From the NCBI GenBank assembly GCA_046351595.1, contig JAXLYE010000003.1:62001-126000 (forward strand): 64,000 nucleotides of DNA, read 5' to 3'. The position numbers and the translations under genes are program-made. The notes under the pieces are model-generated. The model was not told where the DNA came from. It saw only the letters and a list, made by a program, of their open reading frames with translations, and made no database searches. Below are positions 20,254 to 28,795 of this stretch, piece by piece. How positions within the stretch are numbered: position 1 is the stretch's first letter; each line of letters starts with the position of its first letter. The stretch is from JAXLYE01 sp046351595. GTDB lineage: Bacteria > Myxococcota_A > Polyangia > Palsa-1104 > JAEUJZ01.

Positions 20254-20813
20254 CGCTGGGCCGGGCCGTGGGGTTGCTGATCACGGCCTACCTCGGGCTG
20301 CTCGGCTGCTCGGCGCTGGCGGTGCTGACGACCTGGCCGCTGCCGGATCTCGGGCTGCTGGTGGCGCTGTACGCGGGGCTGACGTGCCGGCTGCGCGGCG
20401 GCGTGACCGCGGTGCTGCGCGACGCCAGCCCGCTCAGCATGCTGGGCCTGGGCGCGGCCATCGGCTACCTGGCGGATCTCACCGGCGGCTCGCCGCGCGG
20501 GCTGCGGGCGCTGGGCTACGCGCTCTTGCTGCTGGTGCTGCAGGCGCTGGCCGGGCACCTCCTGGTCCGCGGCGCCGGGGCGGTGGCGGCGGTGGCGATG
20601 GTGACGACGCTGGTCATGCGCGGGCTGCTGCTGCTCTTGCAGCGCGCCTTCGATCCGCTGGCGAGCCTGCACGCGCTGCGCGGCGCCCTCGGGCAGGCCG
20701 TGGTCACCGGGGTGCTGGCGCCGCTCGTGTTCTATGTGCTAAGCCGCATCGACAGCCGGCTGTGGCGCGACCCGCGCACGCCGAGGCTGCGATATGAAAA
20801 TGAAGGGTCCTAA
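20250..20813 (+). CDS. mreD: Rod-shape determining protein MreD
   Basis: Small polytopic membrane component of the elongasome. The 187-residue product is almost entirely hydrophobic with about five predicted membrane helices and a short basic cytoplasmic tail (RDPRTPRLRYENEGS). Sequence conservation of MreD is low, so the call leans on size, topology and position between mreC and PBP2. Starts with GTG at 20250, overlapping the mreC stop by 4 bp, and its last 20 bp overlap the PBP2 gene. Confidence 0.92.
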   Translation: MTLGRAVGLLITAYLGLLGCSALAVLTTWPLPDLGLLVALYAGLTCRLRGGVTAVLRDASPLSMLGLGAAIGYLADLTGGSPRGLRALGYALLLLVLQALAGHLLVRGAGAVAAVAMVTTLVMRGLLLLLQRAFDPLASLHALRGALGQAVVTGVLAPLVFYVLSRIDSRLWRDPRTPRLRYENEGS

Positions 20814-22818
20814 CTCCAAGCTGCGCTTCGACCTGCGCGTCCGCCTGCACTCCTCGCTCGACGAGGCGGCGGGCGGCCTGTCGTCGTCGGGGAGCGTGCC
20901 GCCGGGCGCCTCGGGGGCGTCGCTGCCCGGCGTGCGGCCGCAGCTTGACACGACGCTGCGCAACGCGGCGATCTTCGTCTCGCTGATCTTCGTGCTCTTG
21001 GGCGCGCGCCTGGTCCACCTGCAGGCGCTGCGCGGCGCCGCCTACTACCAGCAGAGCACCAACAACTTCATCCGCGAGCGCGACCTGTGGCCGGTGCGCG
21101 GCCAGATCCGCGACCGCAGCGGCCAGGTCCTCGTCGAGAACCGCCCGGCCTATCAGGTCTACGTGACGCCGCGCTTCTTGGCCGCGGACACGCTCGCGAG
21201 GCTGCGCAAGATCCTCGATCTGACCGACGAGCAGCTGCAGGCGCTGCGGGCGCGCATCGACAGCAAGAAGGGGCTGGAGCGCTTCAAGCAGATCCTCGCG
21301 GCCGAGGACATCACGCGCGATCAGATGGCGCTCCTGGAGAGCGAGAAGGAGTCGCTGCCCGGCGTCGACGTCGAGGCGCGCGCCCGCCGCTACTACCCGC
21401 ACGGCGCGACCGCGGCGCACGTGCTCGGCTACCTCAACCAGGCCGGGCCCGACGACCTGAAGCGCGGCTACCGCATCGGCGACTACGTCGGGCGCTCGGG
21501 CCTGGAGCGGGCGCTCGAGGCGCGGCTGCGCGGCGCCCCTGGCTTCGAGAAGTTTTTCGTCGACGCCAAGGGCCGGCGCAAGAGCAAGAGCGAGCTCGGG
21601 CAGATGGCGGTGCTGGCCGGCGATGAGCTCTTGCGCGAGCCGCTGCCCGGCCACCACGCGGTGCTGACGCTCGACCTTACGCTGCAGAAGATCGTCGAGC
21701 AGGCGCTCGCGCAGCACAGCTCGGCGGCGGCGGCCGTCGTCGAGGTCGACACCGGCCGGGTGCTGGCGCTGGCCTCGTACCCGAGCCCGGATCCGAACCT
21801 TCTGTCCGGGCGCATGACCCGCGCCGAGGCGCAGCGGCTCGAGAGCGACCCGCTGCGGCCGCTGCTCGACAAGGCGCTGCGCGAGAGCTACTACCCGGGC
21901 TCGACGTTCAAGGTCATCCCGGCGCTGGCCGGGCTCGAGGACCGGCTGATCAACCCCGACGAGAAGGTGACGTGCCGCGGCCGCTACGAGCTCGGGCGCC
22001 ACGTCTTCCGCTGCATGAAGTCGCACGGCCCCGTCGACCTGCACCAGGCCATGGCGCAGTCGTGCAACGTCTACTTCTATCACCTGGCCGAGAAGGTCGG
22101 CCTCGAGCGCATGGCCAAGATGGCGATGCTCTTCGGCCTCGGCCAGCCGACGGGGCTGAGCCTGGGCGAGACGCCGGGCTTCGTGCCGACGCTCGAGTTC
22201 TACAAGAAGAACGGCGGATTCCGCGGCGGCTACGCGCTGAACACCGCGCTCGGTCAGGGCGCGGTGCGCGCGACGGTGCTGCAGATGGCGCTTTTGTACG
22301 CGGCGCTCGGCAACGGCGGCAAGCTGTACCAGCCGATGCTGGTCGACCGCGTCGAGAAGCCCTCGGGCGAGGTGGTCGAGCAGCACGAGCCGGCGCTGCG
22401 CGCGCTCCTGCCGATCTCGCCCGACTCGCTGGAGCGCATCCGCCGCGCGCTGGTCGACGTCGTCGCCGACACCAAGGGCACGGCCAACAGCGCGTACATC
22501 GAGGGCATGGACATCGCCGGCAAGTCCGGCACCGCGCAGGTCCGCAAGAACCGCCGCGGCGAGGCCGCGGGCTGGGACACCGGCAACGACCACGCCTGGT
22601 TCGTCGCCTACGCGCCGTCGCGCCGCGCCCGCATCGCGGTGGCGGTGCTGATCGAGCACGGCGGCCTCGGCGGCCACATCGCGGCGCCGACCGCCACCAA
22701 GATCATCCAGGGCTACTTCACGCACGTCGCGCCCGAGCAGCACCCGCGCCCGGTCGCCGATCTGGCCGAGCCGCCGCGGCTGCGCACGACGCTGCCGACC
22801 GCCGGCGGGGCGCAGTAG
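20794..22818 (+). CDS. mrdA: Penicillin-binding protein 2 (elongasome transpeptidase)
   Basis: Class B PBP that cross-links lateral peptidoglycan with RodA. After a Ser/Gly-rich cytoplasmic N-terminus (about 50 residues) there is one membrane helix (AAIFVSLIFVLLGARLVHL), the pedestal domain with RERDLWPVRGQIRDRSG and YYPHGATAAHVLGY, and the transpeptidase domain. Catalytic motifs: SxxK as Ser370-T-F-Lys373 (PGSTFK), SxN as Ser423-C-N425 and KSGT at 577-580. All motifs are intact. Fourth gene of the operon; it overlaps mreD by 20 bp and rodA starts 6 bp after its stop. Confidence 0.97.
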   Translation: MKMKGPNSKLRFDLRVRLHSSLDEAAGGLSSSGSVPPGASGASLPGVRPQLDTTLRNAAIFVSLIFVLLGARLVHLQALRGAAYYQQSTNNFIRERDLWPVRGQIRDRSGQVLVENRPAYQVYVTPRFLAADTLARLRKILDLTDEQLQALRARIDSKKGLERFKQILAAEDITRDQMALLESEKESLPGVDVEARARRYYPHGATAAHVLGYLNQAGPDDLKRGYRIGDYVGRSGLERALEARLRGAPGFEKFFVDAKGRRKSKSELGQMAVLAGDELLREPLPGHHAVLTLDLTLQKIVEQALAQHSSAAAAVVEVDTGRVLALASYPSPDPNLLSGRMTRAEAQRLESDPLRPLLDKALRESYYPGSTFKVIPALAGLEDRLINPDEKVTCRGRYELGRHVFRCMKSHGPVDLHQAMAQSCNVYFYHLAEKVGLERMAKMAMLFGLGQPTGLSLGETPGFVPTLEFYKKNGGFRGGYALNTALGQGAVRATVLQMALLYAALGNGGKLYQPMLVDRVEKPSGEVVEQHEPALRALLPISPDSLERIRRALVDVVADTKGTANSAYIEGMDIAGKSGTAQVRKNRRGEAAGWDTGNDHAWFVAYAPSRRARIAVAVLIEHGGLGGHIAAPTATKIIQGYFTHVAPEQHPRPVADLAEPPRLRTTLPTAGGAQ

Positions 22819-22824
22819 CGCGGC

Positions 22825-23922
22825 ATGCCGGTTTCGGAGCTCGGTCGCCGCCGCGTCGACTGGCCGCTCTTGGTGGCGGTCCTCTTGATCACCACGATCG
22901 GGCTGGTGAACCTGTACTCGGCGACGCAGGTGGCGCCGCGCGGCCTGTTCCAGAACCAGCTCGTATTCTTCGGCGGCGGCGCGGTGCTGATGCTGATCCT
23001 GGTCGCGATCGATCTGCGCACGCTGCAGCGCTTCTCGTGGCCGCTGTACGCGACGGTGAACGCGCTGCTCGTCGGGGTGCTCTTGTTCGGCAAGGTGGTC
23101 AACGGCTCGCGCCGCTGGTTCGGCTGGGCCAGCTTCGGCATCCAGCCCTCGGAGCTCGCGAAGCTGGCGCTGATCCTCGCGTACGCGCGGCTGTTCTCGT
23201 CGGACCCCGCGGATCTTCTGGCGCGGCCGTGGCGCTACGCGGTGCTGTGGCACCTGATCCTGGTGGTGCCGGCGCTGCTCATCCTCAAGCAGCCGGACCT
23301 TGGCACCGCGCTCTTGTGCGCGTTCGTCGCGGCGTCGATGCTGCTCCTGGTGCCGCTTGTGCCGCGGGTGAAGGCGGCGGTGATGGCGGTGGATCTGTCG
23401 GCGGCGCTCTTGGTGTTCCGCTTCGGCCTCAAGGAGTACCAGAAGAAGCGCCTGCTCACGTTCCTGTCGCCCGAGAGCGATCCGACGGGCGCCGGCTACC
23501 ACGCGCGCCAGGCGCTGGTCGCCATCGGCTCGGGCCGCATCGCCGGCAAGGGCTACCTGCGTGGCACGCAGAACCACCTGCGCTTTCTGCCCGAGCACTG
23601 GACCGACTTCCCCTTCGCGGTGTGGGCCGAGGAGTGGGGGCTCGTCGGCTGCCTGGCGCTGCTCGTCTTGTACCTGTTGCTGATCCTGTGGACGATCCAC
23701 CTGGCCAACGCCGCGCGCGACCGCTTCGGCCGCTTCTGCGCCATCGGCTGCGGCAGCCTGCTGTTCTGGCACGTCGCCATCAACATCGCGATGGTCATCG
23801 GCGTGGCGCCGGTGGTCGGCGTGACGCTGCCGCTGATTTCCTACGGCGGCTCGAGCTTGCTTACGGTGATGATGGCGCTGGGGCTGTTGTTCAACATCTC
23901 GCTGCGGCGCTTCCGCTACTGA
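22825..23922 (+). CDS. rodA: RodA peptidoglycan glycosyltransferase
   Basis: SEDS-family glycosyltransferase that polymerises lipid II in the elongasome with PBP2. The 365-residue protein has about ten membrane helices and the SEDS signatures: GSRRWFGWASFGIQPSELAKLALIL, KQPDLGTALL, the extracellular loop TGAGYHARQALVAIGSGRIAGKG, and LPEHWTDFPFAVWAEEWG; the end has VTLPLISYGGSSLL. Last gene of the operon; the next gene is preceded by its own promoter-like sequence and a 13-bp tandem repeat. Confidence 0.97.
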   Translation: MPVSELGRRRVDWPLLVAVLLITTIGLVNLYSATQVAPRGLFQNQLVFFGGGAVLMLILVAIDLRTLQRFSWPLYATVNALLVGVLLFGKVVNGSRRWFGWASFGIQPSELAKLALILAYARLFSSDPADLLARPWRYAVLWHLILVVPALLILKQPDLGTALLCAFVAASMLLLVPLVPRVKAAVMAVDLSAALLVFRFGLKEYQKKRLLTFLSPESDPTGAGYHARQALVAIGSGRIAGKGYLRGTQNHLRFLPEHWTDFPFAVWAEEWGLVGCLALLVLYLLLILWTIHLANAARDRFGRFCAIGCGSLLFWHVAINIAMVIGVAPVVGVTLPLISYGGSSLLTVMMALGLLFNISLRRFRY

Positions 23923-23970
23923 GCGGCCGGCGCCGCGATCGCGACGGCGCGGGGCGGTCCTGCTGCGGCC

Positions 23971-24032
23971 CCAATCGGCGGTCCCAATTGGCGGTCCCAA
24001 TTGGCGGCCGCAATTGGCGGTCCCGATTGACG
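23971..24032. repeat. 13-bp tandem repeat containing CCAATTGG
   Basis: Units CCAATCGGCGGTC (23971-23983), CCAATTGGCGGTC (23984-23996), CCAATTGGCGGCC (23997-24009) and GCAATTGGCGGTC (24010-24022), then a decayed fifth copy beginning CCGATTGACG. Two units contain the palindrome CCAATTGG. It lies in the 171-bp gap between rodA and the TPR protein gene. Confidence 0.85.
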
Positions 24033-24055
24033 CTTTATTCCGACGGAGATCTCGT

Positions 24056-24086
24056 TTGACAGGGCTCGTTCGGCCGTTGTTACGAT
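24056..24086 (+). promoter_or_regulatory. Predicted promoter of the TPR membrane protein gene
   Basis: A perfect TTGACA (24056-24061) is followed after 19 bp by TACGAT (24081-24086), with an extended TG one base before it. The -10 ends 7 bp before the ATG at 24094, which would place the transcription start at the start codon. Confidence 0.5.
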
Positions 24087-24093
24087 GCGGCCT

Positions 24094-25050
24094 ATGAGCA
24101 GAGTCCGCCCGGCCTCGAGTCGTTTCCGGATCTCGATGCGCGCAAGCGCGGTCGCGTCCTCCGTCGCGCTGTGCCTCGCCGGCGCCGCGCCCGCCGCCGC
24201 CCAGCCGGCCCCGGTCGCCGCGCCGGTCTCGGCGCCGCTGGCCGTCCCCACGGGGCCGCCCATGGTCGCGGGAGACTTCGACGCGCTCGTGGCCCAGGCG
24301 CAGCAGGCCGTCGCCGAGGAGCGTCACTCGGACGCGCTGCGCCTGTGGCACGCCGCGTACACCCAGCGCCAGCGCCCGGAGCTGCTCTTGCACATCGCCC
24401 GCGCCGAGCAGCGCCTCGGCCTGACCGACGCCGCGCTCGACGCCTTCCGGCGCTACCTCACCGCCGAGCCGAACCCGCCGCCGGCGCTGCGCAGCGAGGC
24501 CGAGCAGGCCCTGGTCAACCTCTCGCGCCTCAGCCGGCCGGTGCTGCCGCCGCAGCAGCTTGTGCCCCCGGGCGCCGCCCCGGTCCCGGGCATGCCGCCG
24601 GCCTTCGATGACGAGGGCCGCCCGGTGCCGCTGCGCGTCGTCAGCCGCCGCTACAACAGCAGCATGCGCACCGCCGGCATCGTGCTCGCCTCGATCGGCT
24701 ACGGCGTGTCGTTCCTCGTCGGCGTGAGCATGGGCAGCATCCTGATCACGCAGTCGTCCAGCAAGGACCGCGCCTTCGGCCGCGGCGCCTTCACGCTGCT
24801 CGTCCCGATCGCGGGGCCGCTCATCAGCGGCATCGTCATGCCGCTGACCTACGACACGCAGTCGGTCGGGTACTGGAGCATGCCGTGGATCTTCACGGCC
24901 GGCGCCATGCAGATCATCGGCATCGGCCTGTGGGCCGGCGCCTATCGCCACCCGCAGAAGAAGCTGGTCCCGGCCTACGCCTCGGACCTGCGGGTCGTGC
25001 CGGCGGTGGGCCCGGGCTTTGCGGGCCTGACCTCCGGGTTCAGCTTCTGA
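24094..25050 (+). CDS. TPR protein with C-terminal membrane helices
   Basis: Unknown function. Layout: Sec signal peptide (VASSVALCLAGAAPAAAQ), Pro/Ala linker, about two TPR-like helical pairs (residues 65-135; AEERHSDALRLWHAAYTQRQ then LTDAALDAFRRYL), a Pro-rich linker, then about three hydrophobic segments (TAGIVLASIGYGVSFLVGV, LLVPIAGPLISGIVM and WIFTAGAMQIIGIGLWAGAY). The same order (signal, TPR, Pro linker, membrane part) recurs in the gene at 62027, so the two are probably distant paralogues. I choose the ATG at 24094 rather than 24085 because 24085 lies within the predicted -10 box. Confidence 0.82.
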   Translation: MSRVRPASSRFRISMRASAVASSVALCLAGAAPAAAQPAPVAAPVSAPLAVPTGPPMVAGDFDALVAQAQQAVAEERHSDALRLWHAAYTQRQRPELLLHIARAEQRLGLTDAALDAFRRYLTAEPNPPPALRSEAEQALVNLSRLSRPVLPPQQLVPPGAAPVPGMPPAFDDEGRPVPLRVVSRRYNSSMRTAGIVLASIGYGVSFLVGVSMGSILITQSSSKDRAFGRGAFTLLVPIAGPLISGIVMPLTYDTQSVGYWSMPWIFTAGAMQIIGIGLWAGAYRHPQKKLVPAYASDLRVVPAVGPGFAGLTSGFSF

Positions 25051-25083
25051 GCGGGCTGCGCGCACGCCCCGGCCGCGCGTGAA

Positions 25084-25116
25084 CCGAGGGAGGGAGCGCG
25101 CTGGCCCCTCCCTCGG
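25084..25116. terminator. Bidirectional hairpin between convergent genes
   Basis: Perfect 11-bp arms CCGAGGGAGGG (25084-25094) and CCCTCCCTCGG (25106-25116) with an 11-nt loop, between the stop codons of the TPR gene (+) and the glutaredoxin fusion gene (-). No T-run, so intrinsic termination would be weak. Confidence 0.55.
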
Positions 25117-25128
25117 CGCGCTGCGCGC

Positions 25129-26064
25129 TCAGTAGCGCGGCACGCGCGGATCGACCTGGGCCGACCAGGCGTCGATGCCGCCGGTCAGGTTCCAGACGTT
25201 GCGGAAGCCCTGCTGCACGGCAAACTCCGCCGCCGCCTGGCTGCGCCGCCCGTGGTGGCAGTGGAACACCAGCATGGTGTCCTTGGGCAGCGACGACAGC
25301 TCGGCGCGCGCCGCGTCGTCGAAGAGGCGGGCGCCCTCGATGCGCGCGACCGCGCGCTCGGTGTCGCTGCGCACGTCGTACAGCTTGAGCGGCGTGCTCT
25401 GATCGAGCAGCTTCTTGAGCTCGGCGACGCTCAGGCTGCGCACGCGGCCGGGCACGTTGGGGTTGTCGATCTTGAAGCCGCCGTTGGGGCCGTCGACGTA
25501 GTCAATCGACAGGCCGCTGGCCAGGCGCGCCGAGGCGCGGTCGAACAGGATCGTCAGGCCGCCGCGCTCGACGCGGACGTCGGTGGGCTTGGGGCTGTCG
25601 AAGTACAGGTCGACCGAGCGGCCGCCGCTGCGCAGCTCCATGCGCAGGTGCTGGCCCGGCTCGGCCTCGCCGCTGGCGCCGCGGATGGCCGCGAGCGCGG
25701 CGGCGCTGATCTGGAGCTCCGGGGCCTGCGGCGCGCCCGCCGCCGGGTCGATGCCGAGCGTCGGCAGGAGCTCGCCGTTCTCGTCGAGCTGGCGCACGAT
25801 GTCGCAGCCGCCGATCAGGCTGCCGCGGAAGTACAGCTGCGGGATGGTCGGCCAGTTGCCAAACTCCTTGATGCCGTCGCGCAGGCTCGGATCCGAGAGC
25901 ACGTCGATGTCCCGGTAGTCCACGCCGTAGCCGTCGAGGATGCCGACCACCTGGGCCGAGAAGCCGCAGCGCGGCTGCTGCTTGCTGCCCTTCATGAACA
26001 GCACGATGGGGTGCTGGTCGAGGATCTGCTGGATGTGAGCCCGGGTCTGTTCGCTGAGCGCCAT
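25129..26064 (-). CDS. Monothiol glutaredoxin, IscA-like and rhodanese three-domain fusion
   Basis: Residues 1-107 are a Grx4/GrxD-type monothiol glutaredoxin with the CGFS active site (33-36) and the glutathione/cluster loop NWPTIPQLYFRGSLIGGCD. Residues about 117-206 resemble an A-type Fe-S carrier (IscA/HesB): LQISAAALAAIR, a long beta region and LSIDYVDGPNGGFKIDNPN; but the three cysteines that bind cluster in IscA are absent. Residues about 209-311 are a rhodanese domain with the active loop HCHHGRRS (Cys269) and LTGGIDAWSAQVDP. Together they suggest an Fe-S cluster or persulfide handling protein. ATG 26064 follows GAAGGAAGGACC, an excellent ribosome binding site; the open frame extends 40 codons further without one. 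Divergent from the catalase. Confidence 0.92.
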   Translation of the reverse strand: MALSEQTRAHIQQILDQHPIVLFMKGSKQQPRCGFSAQVVGILDGYGVDYRDIDVLSDPSLRDGIKEFGNWPTIPQLYFRGSLIGGCDIVRQLDENGELLPTLGIDPAAGAPQAPELQISAAALAAIRGASGEAEPGQHLRMELRSGGRSVDLYFDSPKPTDVRVERGGLTILFDRASARLASGLSIDYVDGPNGGFKIDNPNVPGRVRSLSVAELKKLLDQSTPLKLYDVRSDTERAVARIEGARLFDDAARAELSSLPKDTMLVFHCHHGRRSQAAAEFAVQQGFRNVWNLTGGIDAWSAQVDPRVPRY

Positions 26065-26566
26065 GGTCCTTCCTTCTGTCGCTTTCGGCTGGTTGCTTCG
26101 TTGTGAGGGCCTGAGTGTGCCCGATAAGAACATCCTAGTCACGGTGCGGCCGGTGTCAGCGGTCCCGCTACGACCACCGCCCAACTCTGCCGTGTCTGCG
26201 CGCGCTTGCGGCGGCCCGAGCCCGCTCGGCGACCGCTCGGCCTCCGCGTTGTATCAGGAGTTGCCGGAGCGGACGCGCCGTCCGCGGCCTCCCCCCTAAG
26301 TAGGGACCGCACGCGATCGCGCTCGACCGCTCTTGACCGCTCTTGACCGCACGCGACCGCGCACATCGCACGTGCACGCCACGGGACCGCTGATAGCTTC
26401 ATGTTGCTCCTTGGTTTTCCGTCGCTGCCGCCCTCGGGAGAGCCCTGATCCCGCGGCTCGGCAGCGGCCTGCCGCATCCGCCAAAACAGGCAACCCGATC
26501 AGGCAACCAGCGCACCGCCCGCCGGCCCGTCGCGCCGGCACCCCACCTCGAGAGGGAGGATCCGCA
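26065..26566. other. 502-bp divergent region between glutaredoxin fusion and catalase, no gene seen
   Basis: Short open frames in this stretch are Arg-rich and not protein-like. It contains the 10-bp phased GACCGC repeat (26301-26390). The catalase start is fixed by GAGGGAGGA before ATG 26567. Promoters for both genes should lie here, but I see no clear -35/-10 pair. Confidence 0.6.
26301..26390. repeat. 10-bp phased repeat NNNNGACCGC upstream of catalase
   Basis: Six consecutive 10-bp units from 26301 to 26360 end in GACCGC, or once GATCGC; the flanking four bases are TAGG, ACGC, GCTC, TCTT, TCTT and ACGC. After two degenerate units, ACGGGACCGC at 26381-26390 falls in the same register. The period equals about one helical turn. 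Confidence 0.75.
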
Positions 26567-28771
26567 ATGAGCCAGTCCCCGTCGAAGCCGTCGAGCCCCG
26601 CCCAGCCGTCTCCGTCCCCCGGGCCGAAGCCCACGACCGCCGATGATCCGCTCGCCCCGTTCAAGGTCGACAACGCCGGAAAGCCCATGACCACCAACCA
26701 GGGCATCGGCATAAGCGACAACCAGCACTCGCTCAAGCAGGGCGCGCGCGGACCGACGCTGCTCGAGGATTTCATCCTGCGCGAAAAGATCACCCACTTC
26801 GATCACGAGCGCATCCCCGAGCGCGTGGTCCACGCCCGCGGCTCCGGCGCGCACGGCTACTTCGAGGTGATCGAGTCGGCCGCGGATCTGACCTGCGCGT
26901 CGTTTTTGCAGAAGCCGGGCGCGCGCACCGACGTCTTCGTCCGCTTCTCGACGGTGGCCGGCAGCCTCGGCTCGCCCGATCTGGCGCGCGACGTGCGCGG
27001 CTTCGCGATCAAGTTCTACACCGACCAGGGCATCTGGGACCTGGTCGGCAACAACATCCCGGTCTTCTTCATCCAGGACGCGATGAAGTTCCCGGACCTG
27101 GTCCACTCGGTGAAGCCCGAGCCGCACAACGACATCCCGCAGGCCGCCTCGGCGCACGACACCTTCTGGGACTTCGTGTCGCAGAAGACCGAGTCCACGC
27201 ACATGCTGATGTGGGTCATGTCGGATCGCGCGCTGCCGCGCAGCTTCCGCATGATGCAGGGCTTCGGCGTGCACACCTTCCGCATGGTCAACGCCCAGGG
27301 CGAGGCCAAGCTCGTGAAGTTCCATTTAAGCCCGCTCGCCGGCACGCACAGCGTGCTGTGGGACGAGGCGGTCAAGATCAACGGCGCCGATCCCGACTTC
27401 CACCGCCGCGATCTGTGGGAGTCGATCGAGTCCGGCGTCTACCCCGAGTACCGCTTCGGCGTCCAGGTCTTCACCGAGGAGGAGGCCGCGTCCTGGCCGT
27501 TCGACGTGCTCGATCCGACGAAGCTTGTGCCCGAGGAGCTGGTGCCGGTGCGCTGGATCGGGCGGCTGGTGCTGAACAAAAACCCCGACAACTTCTTCGC
27601 CGAGACCGAGCAGGTGGCGTTCTGCCCCGCCAACATCGTGCCCGGCATCGACTTCACCAACGACCCGCTGCTGCAGGGGCGGCTGTTCTCGTACCTCGAT
27701 ACGCAGCTCAACCGCTTCAGCAGCCCGAACTTCCACCAGGTCCCGATCAACCGCAGCCGCGGCTGCCCCGTGCACAACAACCAGCGCGGCGGCTTCATGC
27801 AGCAGCGCATCGACACCGGCCGCGTCGCCCACGAGCCGAGCGGGCTTTCGAACGGCAGCCCGATCCCGATGGGGATGAAGGGCTTCGTCACCTTCCCGGC
27901 GCCGCCCGAGGGCAGCAAGCTGCGCGCCGACCCCCAGCGCTTTGCCGAGCACTACGCCCAGGCGAAGCTGTTCTGGCGCAGCCAGAGCGAGATCGAGAAG
28001 GCCCACATCGTCGGTGCCTTCCAGTTCGAGCTGGCCAAGGTCGAGACCCCCGAGATCCGCGAGCGCGTGGTGCGCCAGCTCAGCAACGTCGATGCCGAGC
28101 TCGCCGGTCGCGTCGCGCAGGCGCTCGGCCTGCCGCCGCCCGAGCAGGAGACCGGCCAGTCGCCGACGCAGTCGCCCGCTCAGTCGCCCGCGCAGACCCT
28201 GGGGCAGTCGGCGGGCCAGGCCGCGCAGCAGCAGGGCGCGGGCGCGGTGCCGAGCGCGTCGCCGGCGCTCAGCCTGTTCAGCCGCCCGGGTGAGATGGGC
28301 ATCAAGGGGCGCCGCATCGCCGTCCTGCTCGCCGACGGCGTCGAGGCCGAGGGCCTGAGCGCGGTGCGCGAGGCGCTCACGGCAAAGGGCGCGGTGGTCA
28401 AGCTGGTGGCGCCGCGGCTCGGCACGCGCACCGCCCGCGACGAGGAGCTGAAGGTCGATCACACGCTGCGCACCTCGCCGTCGCTGCTGTACGACGCCGT
28501 CGTGCTCGCGGGCGGCCAGCGCGCGCTGTCGGCGCTGCGCCAGGTCCCGCAGGCCATCGACTTCGTGCGCGACGCGTACCTGCACTGCAAGACCATCGGC
28601 TACTTCGGCGGCGCCGAGGCGCTCCTGGAGGCCGCGGGCCTGCCGCTGCGGCCCGGCGATCTCGGCCTGGTCCAGCTGTCGCTGACGCCGACCGCGGCCG
28701 AGACCGCGGGCCTGGTCCGCGGCATCGAGCTGCACCGCCACTTCGAGCGCGAGCTCATCCCGCCGGGCTAG
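26567..28771 (+). CDS. katE: Large-subunit catalase with C-terminal DJ-1/PfpI-like domain
   Basis: Haem catalase (hydrogen peroxide dismutation), clade 2 / HPII type, 734 residues. The core has the distal His segment (FDHERIPERVVHARGSGAHG), the conserved Asn region (RDVRGFAIKFYTDQGIWDLVGNNIPVFFIQD) and the proximal Tyr helix around GRLFSYLDTQLNR. A Gln/Ser/Pro linker with repeated QSPAQ precedes a flavodoxin-like class I amidotransferase domain (about residues 580-734; RRIAVLLADGVEAEGLSAVREALTAKGA), as in HPII. The start at 26567 follows GAGGGAGGATCCGCA. The product is divergent from the glutaredoxin fusion gene, consistent with a redox-defence pair; regulation may involve the intervening 10-bp repeats. 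Confidence 0.96.
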   Translation: MSQSPSKPSSPAQPSPSPGPKPTTADDPLAPFKVDNAGKPMTTNQGIGISDNQHSLKQGARGPTLLEDFILREKITHFDHERIPERVVHARGSGAHGYFEVIESAADLTCASFLQKPGARTDVFVRFSTVAGSLGSPDLARDVRGFAIKFYTDQGIWDLVGNNIPVFFIQDAMKFPDLVHSVKPEPHNDIPQAASAHDTFWDFVSQKTESTHMLMWVMSDRALPRSFRMMQGFGVHTFRMVNAQGEAKLVKFHLSPLAGTHSVLWDEAVKINGADPDFHRRDLWESIESGVYPEYRFGVQVFTEEEAASWPFDVLDPTKLVPEELVPVRWIGRLVLNKNPDNFFAETEQVAFCPANIVPGIDFTNDPLLQGRLFSYLDTQLNRFSSPNFHQVPINRSRGCPVHNNQRGGFMQQRIDTGRVAHEPSGLSNGSPIPMGMKGFVTFPAPPEGSKLRADPQRFAEHYAQAKLFWRSQSEIEKAHIVGAFQFELAKVETPEIRERVVRQLSNVDAELAGRVAQALGLPPPEQETGQSPTQSPAQSPAQTLGQSAGQAAQQQGAGAVPSASPALSLFSRPGEMGIKGRRIAVLLADGVEAEGLSAVREALTAKGAVVKLVAPRLGTRTARDEELKVDHTLRTSPSLLYDAVVLAGGQRALSALRQVPQAIDFVRDAYLHCKTIGYFGGAEALLEAAGLPLRPGDLGLVQLSLTPTAAETAGLVRGIELHRHFERELIPPG

Positions 28772-28795
28772 CGCGGCGGCGGTTGTCAAAAGCGT

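Noticed and set aside
20704..25065. 1453-codon open frame on the minus strand across mreD, PBP2, rodA and the TPR gene
   Set aside because: It is antisense to well-recognised genes; its translation is Arg/His/Gln-rich with no motif. Long antisense frames are expected with this GC content and codon usage.
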